Notes under the pieces: model-generated | Databases searched by the model: none | Told to the model about the DNA's origin: nothing | Seen by the model: the letters and a program-made list of their open reading frames with translations, nothing else | Made by a program: the position numbers and the translations under genes | Origin: Ramazzottius varieornatus | Taxonomy: Eukaryota > Tardigrada > Eutardigrada > Parachela > Ramazzottiidae | Length of the DNA stretch: 64,000 bases | Assembly: GCA_001949185.1 (NCBI GenBank) | Contig: BDGG01000002.1 | Span: 589,783-653,782 of the forward strand | Direction of reading: 5' to 3' | In this document: positions 11,033 through 22,400 of the stretch, piece after piece | Numbering within the stretch: the first letter of the stretch is position 1 | Layout of the letters: the number at the start of each line of letters is the position of its first letter

Positions 11033-11745
11033 GATTTTTCTTGCGTAGATCAGAAATAAGTCTATCGGGAAACAATGCTGCTTTTCCTTTGGTTTTCGAG
11101 TTCGAACAGGCAAACAACGACTTTTTCAATAGCTGAAGAATTATTTCTTTCTTCAATAGCTGAAGAATTATTTCTTTCTTCAATAGCTGAGTAATGATCG
11201 CAGCAGAGTGGTACCAGGCTGTTTTCTGTAAAATGAAAGTTCACGCGGAAGTCTTCACGATGGAATCTAAATTTCTGCCTTCTCTTAGACGTTCTGGAGG
11301 GTATGACCGACTGAAACAAAGGAAACCGGTGCGGCTGTACCACGACAGTTTTGTGTCTCGGCATCCACTACAAGCTTTAAGACCCTCTGAAAATTTTCCC
11401 ACTGTACGAGCCTGAACCATACGCTTGTACAAGTGACCGAGAAGTTCTCTTTGAGAAATTTTTGAAAGCCGTTCTGCTTACAGGACTCCGTACTTATATT
11501 CATTTCGTTGCAGGGACGAACTGAATCGCTCACAGGTGGCGCCGCATGCTTGGCATTGCTATTTCCTTCAGAATCACCGCCAATCGTCACGGAAATAGTT
11601 CATTGTATTGGTTGGATGCTCGGCAACAAGCGGAAGAAGTGACAATCATAAGTAGGAAGTCGCTACATTATGAATCGAATGGTTTGGTACATAAGTACAC
11701 GAATCAGGTTGTGAGCTTGAGAAACGTCACAGTGACGCAATTTGT
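11033..11745. other. Divergent intergenic region before RFX
   Basis: Lies between two divergently transcribed genes, so it probably carries both promoters. I see no TATA box for either. It contains a 27-bp tandem repeat at 11127-11190 and otherwise nothing recognisable. Confidence 0.4.
11127..11190 (+). repeat. 27-bp tandem repeat, 2.4 copies
   Basis: Two identical copies of a unit beginning CAATAGCTGAAGAATTATTT (11127-11153, 11154-11180) and a partial third copy. Confidence 0.9.
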
Positions 11746-14700
11746 ATGGACCACCCTACCAATCTTTCACCATGTGTCGATGCAAATGACGCACTTCCTT
11801 TTCCAGATTCACCATCCCATCAATCAAGCACCAGTTTTGTTGTGCCAGGTAATAAAACATTCAAAATTCAAAACCAGTCTTAAACTTTAGCTTTACGATT
11901 CAATTTTATGCTCGATATTTTTACAGAAAATTTTTGACTCGATTTTATCTTTCATCGCTGGATTACTATCCGAATATTCCTATTTTTTTCTCGCGATGTG
12001 GACAGAGTATCCTCGTTCAAAATACAATGGCTACGTACAATGCAGACCATCTTATGTTGCAGATTACCCACTTGAAGCATCCCTTCCAGCGATAACTAGG
12101 TAAAAGCTGAAGTCACGTATTTCAAGTGGCGCAGGGCGTCTTCTTTCCCCAGTGCTATCCGATCTCTCTCCAACTTGCCGTAAAATGGTTGTTGTGTTTT
12201 TGGTAGGCCTGCAGTGGACGCTTTCTCGTCCTGTTTACCGCTACCAACGCCCATCAATCATGTTGTCCTTCTGCCCAATGTCAAAAAGTCGAACAACATC
12301 ATCCTGGTCCAACCAGGACCTTCTAAAACATCAGCTCCCACCGTCCCTTCTTGTACATCCACCCCGGAACCGACAAGCCGATGTCCGTTCTCCGTCAGCG
12401 AGCAGAGCTCGAGCACTGAGGCGACTTCCGAGTCAGTGGAAGATGCTGATATTGTAAGTCAAAAATGAGCATAATCATCCAGGCAGCGCTTACATATTCT
12501 TGTTGCAGGTTGCATGGATGAAAGAGAATTTCAAGTCGGATCCTGTGTCATTGCTTTCTCGGGAGCATGTCTACGACAGCTATAAGAAGTTCGCAAAGGA
12601 CAAGGGGAAAACCATCATGAACCCGGCCTGTCTGGGCAAAGCCATGAGGAAAGTCTTCCCTGGGATGAAAACCCGCCGGTTGGGCAAAAGGTACTGCCAG
12701 TGAGAACTGGGAACTCGGCAAACAAACGCAGCAAGATTGTCTCCTGAGTGGCGCACGCACCCAGTCAGTAAGACTGAAAGCGTGCGCCACTTGGAAGAGC
12801 GCTCTCGTCGAGTTTGATTGTGCTCCCCAAGTGGCGCACATTTTCTCTGTTCTTGGCAAGAACTTAGAGTTTCTCAAGACTGTTTCATTATTTTCTGAAT
12901 TCTTTCAGGGGGGATTCAAAATACCATTACGGTGGGATAGACACTTTATCGAAGGGAAATCGGAATGCTTCTGCTGTTCGACTCGTATGTACGCGTTACT
13001 TTTTTGGATAGAAATTGAATTTCTGTATTCAATCATTATTCTCTCTATGAAAATTTATGTCAGTATTGTCTGTTCCAGCCGCTACAAAGGAAACGTCGAC
13101 CGTCGCCGAACTCTCCATCCACGGCAAAACCGAAGACTATGCTAGCCAGTGCAGCGGTCGCCGAAGTCCCTGTAACGAGTACAAGCTACATGGTTCCGCC
13201 GAGAAAGAAGCGGAAAATAAAGTCATCAGTCATACTTGACAAAGACATAGTAAGTGTCGATCCCTCACTGTGGTATACTGTAATTTTCTAGACGAAAATA
13301 GTGAATGATATTTTAATTAGGTGAAATGGCTTCAAAGGAATTTCAGAAACAATGCCGTCTCCGTAATACCTAGACACTTTGTCTTCAACAAGTACAAGGA
13401 GTACTGCGAGAAAATCAACAAGACCGACACCAACGCTGCCTGCTTCGGCAAGACACTCCGCGGTGTTTTTCCCAATATGGAAACTCGTCGTCTGGGGAGC
13501 CGGTTAGTTGTGCATTTTCATTTAAAGAAGTGTGGGATCGAAACAAAATAACTCGACAAAATCTCTTCCCAAGTGGCGCACGCCTATAGCCAATAACACC
13601 ATGGACGTGCGTCGCTTAGGGGAAGTAAACAAACTGGACGAAAATGGTTTTTCGGTTGGCGCACTCTTACAGGCTGTGACGCTGAAAACATGCGCCACCT
13701 TGGAAACCAATCGAATTCAAACAAGATCGTTTCTTGAAGTGGCGCATGCTATCAGTCAATAATACTGAAAACCCGCGCAACTTGGGAAAATAGTCTTGCC
13801 CAGTTGTTTGCCAAAACGCCTATAAGAAAAACAAATCAGAAATAAAGTTTGAAAAGTAAAAATCCAAAAAATTCTACAAAGGTTAGGAATAATCTTCCGT
13901 TCCTCGGCAGGGGCAGTTCGAAATACCACTACGCTGGGATCGAAGTCCATCCGAACGGGGACTACGAAGATAGCCACCCCTTCTTCAAGGTGGCCAGGAG
14001 GCAGAAGTTCCGGTCCACGTCAGTCTCGTCCACCGACGCACCCTCAACAGTTTCTTCCCTACCAACTGAGCCATCCTCTGACCCAGTCTCCCTCATCGAG
14101 CCATTCCCCAAGACATCTACCGGGCCCAACGAAGACCAGCTGCATGCACTGAACGTTGTCGAAGTCCTCCAGAAGTTCATAGACATTATACCGGTTACGG
14201 GTTCCACAAGCTGCATCTGCCCGTCAATAAGGCAAAGATTGACGTGGACTGACACGCTCCTCTCTGTCAAAGCGTCAAAAAGTATTTCAGGGGACGATCT
14301 TGACTGTTTTCTTGTCCATCTTCGAGTTCACATAGCGGTACGTTTCATTCTTTCTCATTGATAGTACTACATATACGAATTCACGGACGATAAGTCTATT
14401 GCACAATTTTCTACAGATGTTGGCACGCTGTGTTTTGTCTGGAGCCATTCTAGGCATGCCTGATATAGTGGGAAATTTCTGGGTATCACGGAAAAAGAGG
14501 TAAGATGCTTTGAAGGCTTGGTTTTACGAGCTTGTCGCACGGCGGAAGTATTTGAAGTCAACGCGAGTGTAGTTTACAGGTGCCGCGGAAGGATAACAGG
14601 AAAGCCTTCGATGCCATCATCAGTGAGCCCACTGTACAGCATGTCGTCCGAGATGCCTACTTGCATTTGTACGATGCCTTGGTGTGGAGGCTGATGGCTA

Positions 14701-16100
14701 ACCCTACATCAGCCATGCCCTGTTAGTGACCTCCTCGGAACCGATCTTCGCTTTAAAACATTGATTTATGAACTGGTTTTTTGATTCCAGGTTCGCTAGC
14801 GTACGTCCTGATCGATTTCCTTCACAAGTTTCCTTTATGGGTGAGGCATACCACCCGAAACATGTCTAGCCCGGAGATGCGAGCTGTACTCGTGAGTACT
14901 GTCCGCCAGAATCTGAGACCTTGGCAAACAAGTTCGGGAAGATTTTTGTCAAGTGGCTCATATCTTCAGCCTATAATACAGAAGAGGTGCGTCACTTGAG
15001 AAAACATTTCTCAAGTGGCGACGCTTTCGACACGATCTTTTCCAGTCTATTTGCCGAGCTCCCGCTTTTGAACAAGTTGAAAGTTGCTCTTTCTTGCTTG
15101 CTGGTGCTGCAGTGTCATACGGCGGCTGCCTTTTGCGTTCAACTGGAAAAGCTGACAAGGATGAGCGAGCTGGAAGAAAAGTTGACGACCGCCGACGCCA
15201 AGAAAGCGGAGGAGTTTGCCCAGGACTCGGTGGTGGCTTTATCACACTTCCTATCGGAAACGGTACCACGTTCCACGGATATATTCTTCATGTCACGAGC
15301 CTTTCTTTCAGCTTCAGAAAATTATTGTTGTTATCCTATTGTAGGCTCGCAAGTTCGGTTCCACAGAAAGCGACAACCTGGACGAAGAACTGAGCCAAGC
15401 AAAACTTGGCATCGGTCTTGTTCACCGTCTGCTGGAGTCCTCATCGGACCTTACGGGCTTTCACTCTCAGCTGGTAACCTGCACGAAGCAGGCCTTTGCC
15501 AAGCTCGAGAAGGAGTTCATAGGAGGTCGACTTCTCAAAGAAAAGCTGCAAGCTCTGGTTGCCCTTCAGACGATGTGGACAAACATCATGTAAGTACGAT
15601 ATAGGGAGTACTCGAGCAAGGAACTGTCTTACCATTGTAGGAGATTATCTGGTTCGTTCTTGAGTGGGAGAGTTTTGCAGAGACAAATTTGACACGGACA
15701 AGCCCTTCTCGAAATATGTTACTAGTTTATGGAAAATCGTTCTGACCATTTTTACGGAAAAAGAAAGAGCAGCACTGGAAAAAGTACTTCCCATCGTCGC
15801 CGCATTCACAGTAAGTTAGACGCAATTACTTCAACGATTCTTGTGCATCCAGAGCGGCACTGAAGACCGATTTTGTCCTTTTTCCCACAGCCTATCGCGG
15901 AAAAGTTAGGCGCTCAAATTCCCGAAGTCTGCTCATCGGAGGATCTGGAAGTCAGTTTACCATACTTTGTCCAGGATAACGTCGAGAACCTCCATTTCCT
16001 CACCAGGCCTGACAACCTGTCCTTCTACCTGGAAAGTTCGGACTTACGGCAGTGCCTTAGCCCCAACGGTGACGTCATTGCAGCCGACCTTGACAGATAA
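11746..16100 (+). CDS. rfx: RFX transcription factor with two RFX DNA-binding domains
   Basis: RFX factors bind X-box DNA with a winged helix and control ciliary and other genes. Fourteen exons: 11746-11848, 12215-12453, 12509-12690, 12909-12984, 13079-13249, 13321-13502, 13911-14337, 14417-14482, 14580-14721, 14791-14891, 15113-15262, 15345-15589, 15681-15810 and 15891-16100. They sum to 2424 bp, or 807 residues. Exons 3-4 encode one RFX domain (PGMKTRRLGKRGDSKYHYGG). Exons 6-7 encode another (NMETRRLGSRGSSKYHYAGI). Both keep the RRLG..R..SKYHY core. A nuclear localisation-like PPRKKRKIK lies between them. Exons 9-13 resemble the RFX B/C and dimerisation region (YLHLYDALVWRLM; AAFCVQLEKLTRMSEL). 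Exons 3 and 6 are both 182 bp with identical start and end phases, so one domain copied the other. The exon 8 donor (GTATCA) is weak but phase requires it. MITEs sit in several introns. Confidence 0.9.
12711..12865. mobile_element. Palindromic MITE, 1.5 hairpins (RFX intron 3)
   Basis: GAACTCGGCAAACAAACG, a full stem (12742-12800), then the left arm of a second stem (12826-12842) without its partner. Confidence 0.75.
13549..13810. mobile_element. Palindromic MITE, 3 hairpins (RFX intron 6)
   Basis: Three stems in a row, at about 13569-13621, 13651-13703 and 13733-13785. Confidence 0.75.
14919..15064. mobile_element. Palindromic MITE, 1.5 hairpins (RFX intron 10)
   Basis: A stem at about 14949-15002 followed by a partial left arm; ends in TTTGCCGAGCTCCC. 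Confidence 0.7.
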
Positions 16101-16408
16101 GACCAGTGAATTCCCGTTTTCTCTCTCGCACCTTCTCTCTGTGATAATTTCCGAGTCACACACACATAAAATCGACCAGTATGGTTTCGCAACAGTGAAG
16201 CTCTCACACGAACAAGAAACTCGTATCATTCCAGAAATCTTTTGAACAGAAATTTCTAACTTGAAAAACCAGACAACAGGGAACGTTAGGAGGGCGGTAG
16301 TCAAATTCAGCAAAATCGTCTCTCCAAGTGGCGCACTCTTTCAGCGAATTTCACCAAGGATGTGCGCCACTTTGAGAAACGATCTTGTCCAGTTGCCCTT
16401 CACTCCAA
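16101..16408. other. Convergent spacer between RFX and Ig-EGF gene
   Basis: The 3' ends of two convergent genes lie 308 bp apart. The spacer contains a single-hairpin MITE (about 16300-16400). No clear AATAAA was seen for either gene. Confidence 0.5.
16300..16400. mobile_element. Palindromic MITE, 1 hairpin (RFX/Ig-EGF spacer)
   Basis: CCAAGTGGCGCACTCTTTCA .. GGATGTGCGCCACTTT, followed by GATCTTGTCCAGTTG. Confidence 0.75.
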
Positions 16409-18376
16409 TCATGGTCTGTTAAAATTTCGATTCGACCGTCGAGGCACAGTTTGGGCCTGCGGATACCATTCCCTACTTCCATAGTTCATGACAGGCACAT
16501 TGGTCAAGTACTGCTCGTTCGAAGGCTGCCTTAACACTTCCCTCAATGGGACTTCCGGGTACGGCGTATTCATGTCCGTCACTTCGTTCCCATACTGATC
16601 ATAGAACGGTAGAGTCTGTGCTGAATGCGCCGCGTACGGTCCCACCCACTGACTTCCTCTCCGGTGTCCTCCATAGTCTTCCACGTTCCCCGTCTGCGTT
16701 ACGACCCCATCCTGAAACTTCTCATAGGAGAACCGCTTATCCGGCCAGTACGCTGGATCACCCGACTGCGTCTGTACGTCGTAAAAGGGCAGATGGCCGG
16801 AAGGCGTCGTTCTTAGTGGCGGTAACGGCTTGACCAAGCTCGGTGGTCTCTTTTGACCAGCGTCGCCTTCGGTGGACAGTAATCTCTGTGTCTCTTCATG
16901 AGTAATTTCAAGGGGTTTCTTTTTCTTGAAGCAGGTGAAACGAACGATGACGGCGATGATGGCCAGTAAGACGACGGCGGACCCGACGAATGGTACGAGT
17001 AACATCCACAGGTTCTTCTTGTTCTCGCAGTATCTGCCCTCATAGGCATCAGGACATCGACAGAATAGCTTCGACTTGGTCTTGCCTTCCAGGTCTTCGC
17101 AAACACCGCCGTTCATGCAGGGCGATGTACTGCAGTCTTCGATGGAGACGAGGACGGTGCCGTTCTTCATGGCTTTGCCGTTGATAATGAAGGAACACTT
17201 GTAAACGCCACGGTCCACGGAGGTCAGCTTGTGGATGATGAGTGCGCCGTCTGGTTGGATGACGTGACGCGCACCGGTGTGACCGGTCTTGAGCTCCATG
17301 TTCTCTGGCGAGATCCAGACAACGTCGGGTGGTTGAGGAAAGGTGGATTGGAGGATGTTAGGACAGGTTAGGCGGAGGGTCTCGCCTTCTCTTCCTTGCT
17401 CTTTCACAAGGGAAGCTATATCCTGTACAAAAAATATACCGCCAAGCCTTTTCAAAGATAAGCGACAGCGAATACAGGCTCAAATTCCCGTTAAGAGCGT
17501 TTTACCATAAAAATATTTGATCGGCAGTTTTTAGAGAATCTAAAATTCAAATCAGAACTCCGCAAACAATCTTGCCAAGATGAACTTTTTCAAGTGCCGC
17601 ACGTTTTCCGTCAGTAAGACTGTAGACGTGCGCCACTTGGAAAAATTGTTTTGGATTGTTTTTCCAAGTGACAAGAACATTTTTTTCCAAGTAGCGCACA
17701 TTTTTGGCACTGTGCGACACTTCTGACATTATCTCGTCGACTTTTTTTCCGAACTTCGTTCTCATGAGCAACGTACCTGGGCAGTGAGGAAGTGCGAGGG
17801 AGGCTGGTGTCCGATCTTCCTTTTTGTTTCTGTGTCTTTGTTCGGTTTGGGTTTGGCAGCTGGCAGCGGTGCTTTTGGGGTGGACTTCGAGGTTCTTGTC
17901 GGCGCTTTGGGTGGCTTTGCTTTGGGGTTGGCTGTTGTGGGGGGTGTTGGCTTCCAGGTTTTGAAGTCGATATCGTTCATGGCATCAAAGTTCTCTTCTT
18001 CTGTTCTCGACTTGGGTGGTTGCTTGTACTGCATGAGGATGGAGCTCCGGGAAGAAAGATTCAAGACCGATGAATGCCGTTCACCAGGTCCCACAGACTT
18101 TCCTATCAGTCGACTGTAGACAAGGTTAGAGTGATCGAACCTTTCGCTTTCTGGAAAACCAAAATACGCGTTCTTTCGTGCTTCCCGATGTAACCAAAAA
18201 CTGGGCTTTGAACGAGAAGAATACGAAGGTGGATAGTCCAAACTTCTTTCAGGAAGAGGAATAAGAGGTTGATACGACTGCTTTCGTCTCGATAAGCCGG
18301 ATCGGTGTTTAACTGCAGTAATGGATGGAGGGCTAAAAAGAACGAACCCGGAAATCAGGATGTTGGTCAAAAGCAT
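16409..18376 (-). CDS. Neuregulin-like Ig-EGF transmembrane growth-factor precursor
   Basis: Two exons (18376-17777, 17422-16409) join in phase 0 and encode 537 residues. Order: signal peptide (LLTNILISGFVLFSPPSITA); a Ser/Lys/Pro-rich extracellular linker to about 200; one Ig C2-like domain with LRLTC and DRGVYKC marking the disulfide; one EGF domain with six cysteines (CSTSPCMNGGVC .. FCRCPDAYEGRYC); a transmembrane helix (LLVPFVGSAVVLLAIIAVIV) and KKKK stop-transfer; then about 170 cytoplasmic residues with many Tyr and Pro. This Ig-EGF-TM-tail order is that of neuregulins, ligands of ErbB receptors. Arthropod Vein has Ig-EGF but is secreted. I infer a membrane-tethered ErbB/EGFR ligand released by shedding. 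The intron (17776-17423) holds MITE hairpins. Confidence 0.8.
17553..17745. mobile_element. Palindromic MITE, 2 hairpins (Ig-EGF intron)
   Basis: One clear stem (17589-17643) and a second degenerate one (17660-17725). Confidence 0.65.
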
Positions 18377-19437
18377 CAAACTTCATATTCGTTGGTGATT
18401 CTTAATATGTTTCAGGGAAGAGTGTGGGATTAAATCCTCTGCAAGACCGGAGATGGTGACGGTGGTACCACAGCCCAAATGCAAAGAGGATTGTTGCCCA
18501 GCATTGTACAGACGGAACCGAAGTGCTTGTCTCGAGTTACCCGTATGGCGGGGGCGCCACCTGCTAGAACTCGCTTGTTGCAACGAACAATGTGTGAGCT
18601 ACCGAGTTTTGTACACGTACTGAACAGGCAGTGGGTGGTGAACTATGGAATTTCGACCCTACTTATCGGCTGTAACCCAACACAAAGAATGTCAACTTCG
18701 TTCCACAAAAAGTTTGTTGGGTCTGGATCAGAAAAGGCCAGCTGCTCAGCTGTATGATGACTTCCTTATTGTTTAGCCAGGTTCTTTCACATGGTCGGGT
18801 TATCGTGGAGTAGGTTGCGCCGTACAAAATTGTCTGTAGGTGGTTGGGGTTTATGGTCGCGATCTGACTTGTATTGGCCTATTATACAACACACGGTGAC
18901 GATGGCCAGCGCTGACAAAGCAAAAGTTGCAAAGCAAGAAAAAAAGCCGGAAAGCGAGAAAACACGAAAGATCAAAGCTGAAGCCATCAGCTGGAGAGAC
19001 GCTGATAATTTGGTTTGCTGGTAACTTTTCTGCCCTATCAGCCTCTGGCGCTTACACAATCTTCTCTTCAACCTTCTTTCAAGTGAAAACCACTCGAACG
19101 TTGCGCGCGTGAACTTGGACAGTAGTACACTGCGTTTCGTACGTTAGGCCGCAAAGGTTTTGCAGCTTCAGTGAACACCTGAGCTCAGCTGTTGTTTGCC
19201 TTTGTGCCACCATAGAGCATCGACGAAGTATGTAAACGGAAGAAGACTGTTTACAAATGCCAAAACCGAAGTGCTCCGACGTTTTTATGGTTTATGACAC
19301 TTCTCGTGAAGTTTTCTTGTCGGTAAGGTAAACTTGACAGCCGTATACATATGTAGCTGAGCGTTTTTGGCTCGGAACTAACGAAACGATGAGACTAGGT
19401 TTCGTCCTGGAAGGGAAATCTTGCGGTTATTGCGTCC
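18377..19437. other. Divergent spacer before the Slo gene
   Basis: Lies between the divergent Ig-EGF and Slo genes, so it should hold both promoters. No TATA or repeat was recognised. A small minus-strand frame is listed separately. Confidence 0.4.
18787..18987 (-). CDS. Possible small membrane protein, unknown
   Basis: A 66-codon frame starting ATG at 18987 has a hydrophobic segment (FFSCFATFALSALAIVTVCC) followed by a polar tail (YKSDRDHKPQPPTDNF). No family or splice support. It lies upstream of the Ig-EGF gene on the same strand and could be chance. Confidence 0.2.
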   Translation of the reverse strand: MASALIFRVFSLSGFFSCFATFALSALAIVTVCCIIGQYKSDRDHKPQPPTDNFVRRNLLHDNPTM

Positions 19438-22400
19438 ATGGACAACTTGCCCTACAATGAGAGCACCGCGCTGCCGGTCTTGGTTAACGATGGGAACTCA
19501 TCAGCAACTCCAACCGGAGCTGTCCTCCGTATGCTTCTGTACGTTGTTCAATAATCCTCGTTTCGAAAGACTTTTGATATTCAAGTTAGGACGTCGCCAG
19601 ATGAATCTAACCAGATCGTTTTCTCAAGTGGCTCACACTCTCAGCCAGTAGCAGCTAAAATGTGCGCCATTTGAAAACAATTGGACGGGACATGATTGTT
19701 TTTACCAACTTGCGCACACTCCCGGCCACTGACCATGAAAACGTGCGCCACTAGAGACAACGATCTGGGCGACATCCTTTGCCAATGTCTCAAACTAGAG
19801 CAGTCGGAAAACAAGATCAAATCTGGTTTCTGCGGAAAGCTTACTTGTTTTCAAGAAATCGGTATTTCTCTGCCGTAAGCAGTGTTGCCTGACTGACTTC
19901 TTTAAATTCCTGTGTTCTCTTGCATAAAAACATTGGTTTCACTCTGGAAAACGACCTTGCAATCCTACTGCCATTTGACTAGGGTGTATTTCACTCAGGT
20001 ACGATGAGGTAGAATGCGAAACGAAGCTATGGTGGGCCTTTCTTCTCTCCGGTGTGCTCTCACCGGTGGCCATTCTTGCCGGTCTGGGAGTGTGGAAGCT
20101 CTTTGCGTGGTTCACCCACCGACGGAAGAAGCGAACGGGATACCTGGCGGTCAACCGCGTCGACCCCCTGTCCCAGTCGCCCAGCGAGAAGAGCATCGCG
20201 TCCCACAATGGTTCGGTCAACTATGTGCTGAACGGACGAGGTAATACCCCACGGAGAAGCTTGACGGTGGGTACGTTGAATGAAGTACCGGCACGGAACC
20301 CTGCTGCCTTCACGCTCCATCAAGAGCCGGAAGAATCACACTGGTCGGCCATCATTCAACAGGCGGCCACTGATATCGTCTCTGCACAGAGTCTCACCGG
20401 CAGAGTCGCTGTAAGAAAATCCTCCGAAAAATTAACTCTTCCATTTTCTGCAAATCTTTCACCTGGAAAAACACCTCCAAGTTCGGTCATACACTGTAGA
20501 ATTTCTCAGTCGTTCTGGAGTGATATTTTAAATCTTTTTCAGGTATGTGTGACGTTCATCGTGAGCATGGTCTCATTGGGACTTTACTTTGTGGAAGTCT
20601 CCAAGTAAGGAATTCCTGTTCAAATACGTACTCTCTGTCTTGATGAGATTAACAAGAGTATTATTGTGTCTGTTCATTTTAGTTCGCACATTCCCATGTA
20701 CGCATACCACGAGAAGTGCGCCGATTGGAGGTACCGGACCGACTGGCAGTTGGAGCTCGTCTGTAGCGTTTTCCTGCTGATAGACTTCTTCATTCGGGTA
20801 AGCCGGGGCTAATTCCGTCCTCGTAGAATTCTGATGAGGGTCTGACCGTTCAGGTTTTTTATTGTAACTGACAACAGTCAGTGTTGATGTGATTGCTCGT
20901 GGTTTGGTCTGACCAGACTTTTCCCCTTCCTTCAGTTAAGACAATCGTTTTTTTAACTGGCGCATCCTTCCAGCTAATAACTTCGGAAACGTGCACTACT
21001 TGGAATAACTATCTTGTCCGAGTTTGTTTGCCGAGTTCTCATCTACTGTTTTGTTGCGGGTGTGTTCCAGGCCGAACATCTTATACGACTATTGATGTAA
21101 AGACTAGTTTGTTGTTTGCAGTTCGTTGCCGCCAACAATAAGCTCAAGTTTATGTTCTCTATCTACGCCATTGTGGACTATTTTACGGTGCCACCTGCAT
21201 TCTTGGTGGCCTTCCTAGACCATCACTGGACCGGTACGTTATCAAGAGGGAGTGTTGTGTCAAGACATGCAAGGAATTTATTTCCGCTGAAATTAATTGT
21301 ATTCTATTCGCTCGACAGGTTTACGTTTCCTGCGGGCATTGTATATGCTGTCGATTCCTGACATTTTGCAGTTTTCGAATATCTTACGGACCACAAGCAA
21401 AATTCGACTGGTGCAGTTGGTAACGTTACTCAGCTGCGTCATCCTGGTTGGAGCGGGATTCTTCCATCTGGTATCAGTGTTCACTTCGGCGTTGGTAGTG
21501 TCAGACACAGACACGTCGTAAGTCTTTGAGTCAAGTATTGATTTCGTTTTGCAGTTTGAAACGTACGGAGATGCGCATCTGGATCAGAGCAACGCGGTGG
21601 AGCGGTCGTACTGGGAGTACGTCTACTTCGTTGTGGTTACGGTGTGTGGAGTCGTTTGAACAGACACACAACAAGAAACCCCACGATATAAAGAATCCTG
21701 TTCTTTTCTGTTCAGATGTCAACGTTGGGCTATGGAGATATCTCGCCTGTTACCCGGTTGGGTCGCGCCTTTACCGTGGTCTTTCTTTTCTTTGCCTTCG
21801 TAAGTATTTTCCCTCTTTGGTCCAACACGAGACGTAGTCCGTAACAGTCCGGAAATTAATTCGAGAAATTTAATAATTTGATTGTCTTTATTTTGCAGAC
21901 TGTTTTCGCCGCATGTGTACCAGAAATGTTCCGCCTCTTCCAAAACCGCCAGCGGTACAAGGACGACTACAAGGACTCATACGGCAACCGCCATGTTGTG
22001 GTGGCCGGCGACATCTCCACTTCCGCGATGGACTGGTTCCTCAACTCCTTCTACAGCGTCGAGCGAGAGAATAATAGAAACCTTCACGTGGTTTTCGTCA
22101 ACAGGTGCCAGTTACAAATCCGCCAAACTTCCCCCCGTCATTCGAAATGAAATATTGAACCTCTACGATTAAGTCGATCAAATTTTTTGCCTAAGAGGCG
22201 CACGTTTACAGTCTGAATGGCTGAAATCCGGCGCCACTTGGGAAATCAATTTTGTCAGGTTTGATTAGTTCCCTCAAGTGGTGCATGTTTGCCGTGCTGT
22301 TGACCGGAACCGTGCGCCACTTGAAAAACAAACACTCTTGTTGAATTTGACTGTTTTTCAAGTGGCGTACACGCGTCTGGCCTAAATATGNNNNNNNNNN

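Noticed and set aside
13549-13810. Short open frames crossing the MITE hairpins here and at other loci
   Set aside because: They arise from the repeat itself, recur in several frames, and have no splice or homology support.
14483-14502. Alternative donor GAG/GTAAGA for RFX exon 8
   Set aside because: A better consensus than the chosen GTATCA, but it puts the next exon out of frame and meets a stop. Phase and the RFX match require 14482.
21471-21519. Extension of Slo exon 6 to the GTAAGT at 21520
   Set aside because: It would shift the pore exon out of frame. Ending at 21470 keeps the Slo1 alignment.
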